A stretch of 5,289 nucleotides of DNA from Parcubacteria group bacterium (lineage in GTDB: Bacteria; Patescibacteriota; Minisyncoccia; Minisyncoccales; JAGUVE01): assembly GCA_020063075.1 (NCBI GenBank), contig JAGUVE010000079.1:1-5289 (forward strand), written 5' to 3'. Both the position numbers and the translations under genes were made by a program. Below, piece by piece: positions 4,260 through 5,289 of the stretch (positions within the stretch are counted from its first letter, which is position 1; every line of letters begins with the position of its first letter). Under the pieces are notes generated by a model that worked only from the letters and a program-made list of their open reading frames with translations, ran no database searches and was not told the origin of the DNA.

Positions 4260-5289
4260 GATAAATTTAAGGCACTTGCCATCTGTTTAATTAAAGAAAC
4301 CACTACCGGCTGGGGAAGTAAACTAAGGGATTCAACTCCTTGAACTGAAAAAACCCAGGGTCTCTCTTTTACTTCAGCTTTTTTCCCTTTTTCATTCCAC
4401 TGAAAAACATACTCCGGAGTAATTTCATAATCATCAACAAAATTTTTTGCTTCTTTAACCGGAACAGAATTTCTCAGCAAAATCTTTGGGATTCCATAAA
4501 GCAAATAAGCCATTTCCATTAGTTTTTCATCAAGTTTTAGCCGTTCTTTGATTGGCTCAATCCCAAACTCATCTCCCTCTTTGGGAAGCGTTTTGACTTC
4601 TTTACCTTTGCAGTTTGGATTATCGCAAAGCAAATAAAATTCTTCCTTATCTTTGTCGTAGCCCACCTTTGATGTCGGGAGCAGTTTTAAATTTCTTGAT
4701 GTCTGGCAAACCGGGCAAACTCTCCGCCATTTAATTCTTTCGTCAATAACTATATCCGGCACATCAATTAAAACAAAAATGTCCTGGTCGTCGCGGTGAC
4801 CAATTAAGTCCCTGAAAAATAAAGAAAAATTTATCTGGTCCAAGTCGCGGGGGAAGCCGTCAATAAACAGGGCTTTCCTTTCTTTTTTTCCTATTTCTCT
4901 TTTAACTAAAGTTAAAATCAGTTCGGTCGGCAAAAGAGCGGCTGTACTTCTCTTTTCCAGAGAGGAAACGATTTCTTCCACTGAAAATCTGCCGCGATAA
5001 TTTTTCTTCAAAAAATTGAGCAGGTCGCCTTTCTTTTGAGGGTCTTTGAGCTCTTTATCTATAACCCTTATCATGTCCCCTATTGAAAAATGCTCCATCC
5101 TTTCTGGCGCGACAATTTCGGCAAACATTTTTGAATACGTGCCCTTGCCGGAATTTTTCTTTCCCAATAGGTAAGCAACAAAAGTATTAGTTTTTAAATA
5201 CTCTCTCAATCTTTCAATTTCTCTTCCCGCTTTTAACTCAAAATAATCCCTTTGTTCTTTTGGGTCAGTTAAATTAAATTTTCTAGTCG
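4256..5289 (-). CDS. Adenylate-kinase-like nucleoside monophosphate kinase with zinc lid (5' end outside the window)
   Basis: A P-loop kinase that should transfer phosphate from ATP to a nucleoside monophosphate, probably AMP. Numbered from TTG 5209, it shows the P-loop GKKNSGKGT (16-24), HFSIGDMIR (40-48, like HLSTGDLLR of adenylate kinase), FIDGFPRDLDQ (115-125), and a lid entered by R158, R162 and R163 with C165/C168 and C195/C200 as a likely zinc site. D213/E214 and IKERL (220-224) match the end of the lid. A further 80 or so residues after the kinase core (GIPKILLRNSVPV onward) are not part of classical adenylate kinase. The frame stays open from the TTG to the right edge (26 more codons, including LTDPKEQRDYFELKAG and IER), and these read as protein, so the TTG is probably internal and the gene continues beyond 5289. 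Activity is inferred from motifs; a different NMP substrate is possible. Confidence 0.88.
   Translation of the reverse strand, partial: TRKFNLTDPKEQRDYFELKAGREIERLREYLKTNTFVAYLLGKKNSGKGTYSKMFAEIVAPERMEHFSIGDMIRVIDKELKDPQKKGDLLNFLKKNYRGRFSVEEIVSSLEKRSTAALLPTELILTLVKREIGKKERKALFIDGFPRDLDQINFSLFFRDLIGHRDDQDIFVLIDVPDIVIDERIKWRRVCPVCQTSRNLKLLPTSKVGYDKDKEEFYLLCDNPNCKGKEVKTLPKEGDEFGIEPIKERLKLDEKLMEMAYLLYGIPKILLRNSVPVKEAKNFVDDYEITPEYVFQWNEKGKKAEVKERPWVFSVQGVESLSLLPQPVVVSLIKQMASALNLS

Overview
The window looks like a piece of a small, AT-rich bacterial genome, most likely a member of the Candidate Phyla Radiation (Patescibacteria, Parcubacteria-like). The grounds are the adenylate-kinase-like protein with extra N- and C-terminal segments, a small coiled-coil protein of a kind common there, poor Shine-Dalgarno sequences, several TTG start candidates, and normal use of TGA as stop (which argues against Gracilibacteria/Absconditabacteria). 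This assignment is an inference from sequence style, not from a marker gene.

Left part (1-1166): a free-standing nuclease-like gene (58-918) with three Cys-rich zinc motifs, one homing-endonuclease-associated repeat and a C-terminal PD-(D/E)XK-type fold, closed by a clear intrinsic terminator (958-979). The 240-base gap after it holds a perfect TATAAT box, a small hairpin, a palindromic repeat, and directly behind the repeat the last 17 codons of an XRE-type regulator whose front is missing. The stop of that remnant overlaps the start of the next gene, so a regulator and transporter were once translationally coupled.

Middle (1159-3533): one ABC exporter split into two overlapping frames by the loss of a single base in an A run near 1876-1883. 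The first frame carries the first four membrane helices and the second carries the last two plus a complete ATPase domain. After a GC-rich island with a 9-bp hairpin comes a transglutaminase-like protein with a Cys-His-Asp triad. Its N-terminus also reads best if one A is missing from an A run (3034-3039). Two single-A losses in neighbouring genes raise the question of sequencing or assembly errors.

Right part (3534-5289): a convergent, 440-base non-coding region separates these plus-strand genes from two minus-strand genes. It holds two tandem hairpins with complementary triloops, a candidate minus-strand small RNA of about 140 nt (promoter, nested long-range pairing, closing stem followed by T6), and a probable terminator for the minus-strand genes. 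Those genes are a coiled-coil protein (3974-4219) and a zinc-lid nucleoside monophosphate kinase (4256 to beyond the right edge); a TTGACA box overlaps the kinase stop codon and may give the coiled-coil gene its own promoter. The candidate RNA is the most promising undescribed element here.
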